64,000 nt of DNA from assembly GCF_005671395.1 (NCBI RefSeq), contig NZ_CP040428.1:3348001-3412000 (forward strand). Direction: 5' to 3'. Both the position numbers and the translations under genes were made by a program. The notes beneath the pieces are model-generated. The model saw nothing but the letters and a program-made list of their open reading frames with translations, was not told the DNA's origin and ran no database searches. Source of the stretch: Jejubacter calystegiae. GTDB lineage: Bacteria; Pseudomonadota; Gammaproteobacteria; Enterobacterales; Enterobacteriaceae. This document shows, piece after piece, positions 60,821 to 64,000 of the stretch (the first letter of the stretch is position 1; each line of letters starts with the position of its first letter).

Positions 60821-63800
60821 ATGAACAGCACACCACTCAATATTATGGTCGTTAACGGTAATGAAATAATTAGCAGCAGCGAATTACCGGCTCAGGGCCA
60901 GGCGATATATATTAAAGCAGCTAAAGATCAGAAATATTTAATTACCCAGGGAAAGGATGGCGCGGCCCCCGAACATATTACAGTGAAGCGCGTCGGTGAC
61001 GATCTGCAGGTATTCACTCAGGAAGGCGCAGAGCAGCCGGATCTGATTATTGAAGATTTCTACACCCAGCAGGGTGAACTGGCCGGAATGGCCGAAGACG
61101 GCACCTACCACACCTATGCGGCGGCCGGGGACGGCGAAGCCTTCTCTATGCTGGAAGATGGCGCCAGCGCCACCCTGCTGCTGAGCAATACCGCCACCAC
61201 TGGCCTGGTAGGCTTAGGCGCCGCTGGCGGTCTGCTGGCGGGAATGTCTGCCGGAATGCTGGCTGCTGGCGCGCTGGCGGCGGTGGCGGCTATTACCGGC
61301 GTGGCGGTGGCGGTTAAAAACAGTAACGATAAGGGTTCCGACCACCACGACAATACGCCGCCGCAGCCGGGCGATCTGAGCATTCGTGACGGTAACGGTA
61401 AGGATATGAGTCAGGGCGGCGATTTTAATACCTCGCCGCTGGTATTCAGCGGTACCGGTCGCCCCGGGGATACCGCCATTGTTTATGATGGCGATAAGCC
61501 GATTGCTGAGGCGATTATCGGTGAAGACGGTAAGTGGACCATTCCGGTCACCCTGCCGGAGGACGGCCAGGATCACGATTTGAGCGTGGGCTATAAGGGC
61601 CCGGGCGGTCAGGAAGGCCCCCGGACCGATCCGGTTAGTGTCGGTTATGACTCCACCCCGCCGGCCACCCCGAACCCGGATGATATGACTATCGTCGATG
61701 GCGACGGTAAGGATCTCTCTAACGGGGGCAGCAGCAAAGCCAACCCGATCGACTTTCGCGGTGAGAACGCCACCCCGGGCGATACCGTGATTGTTTACGA
61801 TGGCGATAAGCCCATTGGCAGCGTGATTGTCGGCGAAGATGGCCGCTGGCATATCCCGGTGACCCTGCCGGAAGACGGTCAGGAACACGATCTGAGCGTA
61901 GGTATTAAAGATCCGGCGGGCAATGAGAGCGGCCGTACCCCGGGAGTGGGGATTGGTTACGATGGCACACCGCCGACCACCCCGAACCCGGATGATATGA
62001 CTATCGTCGATGGCGACGGTAAGGATCTCTCTAACGGGGGCAGCAGCAAAGCCAACCCTATCGACTTCCGTGGCGAGAACGCCACCCCGGGCGATACCGT
62101 GATTGTCTATGATGGTGATACGCCTGTCGGCAGCGTGATTGTCGGTGAAGACGGTAGTTGGCATATTCCTGTTACCCTGCCGGAAGACGGTCAGGAACAC
62201 GATCTGAGCGTGGGAGTAACCGATCCCGCCGGTAACCAGAGCGCTCGTACTCCAGGGGTGGGGATTGGCTATGATACTACTCCGCCTGCTGCGCCGAATC
62301 CGGCGGATATGACCGTGACCGACGGTACTGGTCAGGACCTTTCTGCGGGTGGTAACACCAAAACTAACCCGATTGATTTCCGTGGTGAGAATGCTGAGCC
62401 GGGCGCTACCGTCATTGTCTATGACGGCGATAAGCCGGTGGGGAGCGTGATTGTCGGTGATGATGGAACCTGGCATATTCCGGTAGATCTTGATACCGAT
62501 GGCAGACACGATCTGAGCGTGGGTTTTACCGATCCGGCAGGCAATGAAAGCGATCGTTCACCGGCCTATGATGTGGGTTTTTATGAAAATCCGCCGCTGG
62601 CGCCAAATGCGGACGATATCTCGATAGTTGATGGTAACGGCAAAGAGCTGAATCCGGGTGATGATACTAATAGCAACCCCGTGACTGTTAGCGGCTCTGG
62701 TGGGCGCCCTGGAGATGCGGTAATCATCTATGATGGAGCCAATGAGATTGGTCGTGGCGTGGTCGGCGATAACGGCGAGTGGCGTGTACCGGTCACCTTA
62801 TCGGATGAACGAGACTACGATCTGAGCGTGGGTTATGAAGACCCGATGAATACCGCCGGTCCTGCCACTTCGCCGGTGGTGATTGGCTACGATGTCACAC
62901 CGCCGGCTGACCCCACCAACGTGATGATTGAGGATGCTAACGGCAAAGATCTGAGCGCCGGCGGCTATACCAATGCCAATCCGGTTAGTTTCAGCGGTAG
63001 CGGGGAAGAGGGAGATATCGTTATTATTCGCGATGCCAGTGGCAATGAGCTTGGGCGTGGCGTGGTGGATGATAAAGGGCAGTGGCAGGTGCCGGTCACG
63101 ATGCCGTCTACGGGCGATATCAATGTTAATGTGGGATTTGAAGACAGCGCGGGTAATCAGAGCGGAACCACGCCGCCGGTCGATCTTGGTTATAACAGCA
63201 CGCCGCCTTCAACGCCGGTGGTAACGCTGGACAATAACGATCCGACCCTGTCTGGTGCTCCTGGCAGCCTGCAGCCGGGTGATAACGTTGAGATTTTTGA
63301 CGGTACCACCTCACTGGGCAATGCCACGATTAATCCGGATGGTAGCTGGAGCTGGACGCCGCCTGCGACTATAGCCGATGGTGACTATCAGTTTATTGCT
63401 AAAGTTACCGATAAATACGGTAATACCAGTGCGGATTCCAAAGTGGTGGCATATAGCTCTGATACTACCGTCTGGGATTTTGACGACTCCAGCAATCCTG
63501 GCTGGACGATATCAGATGCTTATAGTCAGGCAGGTATGGGAAATGCCTTTCAAAGTGGGGCGTTCTTTGCCAATACGTTATATCATGATGGTCAATATGC
63601 TGATGATGTCCTTTATAAAGAAATTAATCTTGTAAAAGGGCAAACTTATACATTCTCTTTTGACGCATGGAGTAATAGCCCTGGCATTAATGACTCTGCA
63701 CTTGGAATAATGCTCGATGGGAAAATTTTGCTGAATGCCGAAATTATTTCTGAAACGACCCCTAAGACTATTACTGTGACATTTGTTGCTCAAAACGATG

Positions 63801-64000
63801 GGCCAGCCAAATTGTCCATTTTTAATGGACAGGAAAAAGAATATGGCAACGACTTCTGGATTGATAACCCGACGATTAATCAGAAAGGTCCAACATCAGG
63901 TAATGTGATTAGTGGTGGACTTGGAATTAACTCGCAGGATGACGAAGCCTTCACCCAAACTGGCCACAAACTGCTGTTAAACCAGGATGAAGCAGTCCTG
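60821..64000 (+). CDS. BapA-like giant adhesin with Ig-like repeats (partial)
   Basis: Start of a large secreted surface protein; the frame is open for all 1060 codons to the window edge. ATG 60821 (MNSTPLNIMVVNGNEI) begins a BapA-type prefix domain (residues 1 to about 95). An AAAG tetrapeptide lies at residues 100-103, then a Gly/Ala-rich hydrophobic segment (about 127-165). From residue 186 come tandem Ig-like domains of about 104 residues with the pattern DGxGKDLS...GDTVIVYDGDKP...W.IPVTLP...HDLSVG..DPAGN, rich in Asp as in Ca-binding adhesins. A different, AT-rich module starts near residue 882. The C-terminal secretion signal is outside the window. By analogy it is the substrate of the adjoining type I exporter and promotes biofilm formation; this is inference. 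Confidence 0.9.
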   Translation, partial: MNSTPLNIMVVNGNEIISSSELPAQGQAIYIKAAKDQKYLITQGKDGAAPEHITVKRVGDDLQVFTQEGAEQPDLIIEDFYTQQGELAGMAEDGTYHTYAAAGDGEAFSMLEDGASATLLLSNTATTGLVGLGAAGGLLAGMSAGMLAAGALAAVAAITGVAVAVKNSNDKGSDHHDNTPPQPGDLSIRDGNGKDMSQGGDFNTSPLVFSGTGRPGDTAIVYDGDKPIAEAIIGEDGKWTIPVTLPEDGQDHDLSVGYKGPGGQEGPRTDPVSVGYDSTPPATPNPDDMTIVDGDGKDLSNGGSSKANPIDFRGENATPGDTVIVYDGDKPIGSVIVGEDGRWHIPVTLPEDGQEHDLSVGIKDPAGNESGRTPGVGIGYDGTPPTTPNPDDMTIVDGDGKDLSNGGSSKANPIDFRGENATPGDTVIVYDGDTPVGSVIVGEDGSWHIPVTLPEDGQEHDLSVGVTDPAGNQSARTPGVGIGYDTTPPAAPNPADMTVTDGTGQDLSAGGNTKTNPIDFRGENAEPGATVIVYDGDKPVGSVIVGDDGTWHIPVDLDTDGRHDLSVGFTDPAGNESDRSPAYDVGFYENPPLAPNADDISIVDGNGKELNPGDDTNSNPVTVSGSGGRPGDAVIIYDGANEIGRGVVGDNGEWRVPVTLSDERDYDLSVGYEDPMNTAGPATSPVVIGYDVTPPADPTNVMIEDANGKDLSAGGYTNANPVSFSGSGEEGDIVIIRDASGNELGRGVVDDKGQWQVPVTMPSTGDINVNVGFEDSAGNQSGTTPPVDLGYNSTPPSTPVVTLDNNDPTLSGAPGSLQPGDNVEIFDGTTSLGNATINPDGSWSWTPPATIADGDYQFIAKVTDKYGNTSADSKVVAYSSDTTVWDFDDSSNPGWTISDAYSQAGMGNAFQSGAFFANTLYHDGQYADDVLYKEINLVKGQTYTFSFDAWSNSPGINDSALGIMLDGKILLNAEIISETTPKTITVTFVAQNDGPAKLSIFNGQEKEYGNDFWIDNPTINQKGPTSGNVISGGLGINSQDDEAFTQTGHKLLLNQDEAVL
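61359..62600 (+). repeat. Tandem 312-base repeats in the adhesin
   Basis: The sequence around CGAACCCGGATGATATGAC recurs at 61671 and 61983, and in diverged form at 62295, a period of 312 bases (104 codons). The copies starting at 61671 and 61983 are almost identical at DNA level over most of their length; flanking copies are more diverged but keep the frame. Confidence 0.85.

Noticed and set aside
61214-62509. 431-codon open frame antisense to the adhesin repeats
   Set aside because: The translated repeats simply mirror the 312-base repeats of the adhesin; there is no start signal or known family.
61359-62600. Regular repeats considered as a CRISPR array
   Set aside because: The period is 312 bases, in frame, within a protein-coding sequence; there are no short repeats with unique spacers.

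Overview
The window is a stretch of enterobacterial chromosome (family Enterobacteriaceae or a close relative). The evidence is a long run of genes in the order known from Escherichia coli: rne, rluC, yceF, yceD, rpmF, the fatty-acid cluster, pabC, mltG, tmk, holB, ycfH, ptsG, hinT, ycfL, lpoB, thiK, nagZ, ycfP, ndh, ycfJ, comR, ldtC, mfd, ycfT, lolCDE, nagK, cobB, potDCBA, pepT, roxA, phoQP, purB, hflD, mnmA, nudJ, rluE, icd. Many proteins have exactly the E. coli length. Base composition is GC-rich, and several positions differ from E. coli, so this is another genus, which I cannot name from the sequence alone.

Layout. Bases 1-2140 hold the 5' two thirds of rne (minus strand, cut by the window edge) with a long leader. 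Bases 2716-14949 are the lipid and nucleotide block: rluC, yceF, then yceD-rpmF-plsX-fabH-fabD-fabG-acpP-fabF, then pabC-mltG-tmk-holB-ycfH. Bases 15244-22970 carry ptsG with a recognisable CRP/Mlc/SgrS control region, hinT-ycfL-lpoB-thiK-nagZ-ycfP, ndh behind a perfect FNR box, and ycfJ. Bases 22981-35687 hold a small membrane protein, comR, ldtC, mfd, ycfT, the lipoprotein exporter lolCDE, nagK and cobB. Bases 35744-43068 hold a chemoreceptor with a flagellar-type promoter, the spermidine/putrescine transporter and pepT. Bases 43657-54416 hold a SymE-like toxin gene under a LexA box, roxA, phoQP, an uncharacterised gene, purB-hflD-mnmA-nudJ, an LprI-like gene, rluE and icd.

The main accessory region is the right end (54494-64000). 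A five-gene minus-strand unit (ABC exporter, HlyD-type adaptor, TolC-type channel, an RcsB-like response regulator, and a DUF1090 protein) is divergent from the start of a very large BapA-like adhesin built of 104-residue Ig-like repeats. The adhesin runs out of the window. Together these look like a type I secretion adhesin system with its own regulator.

Other departures from the E. coli layout: bhsA is missing next to comR, and the gap holds a CRP-like site, a dyad, several hairpins and an orphan terminator. A chemoreceptor replaces ycfZ/ymfA. An unrecognised gene separates purB from phoP. A duplicated palindromic repeat lies between pepT and symE. I saw no tRNA, rRNA, CRISPR array, insertion sequence or prophage.
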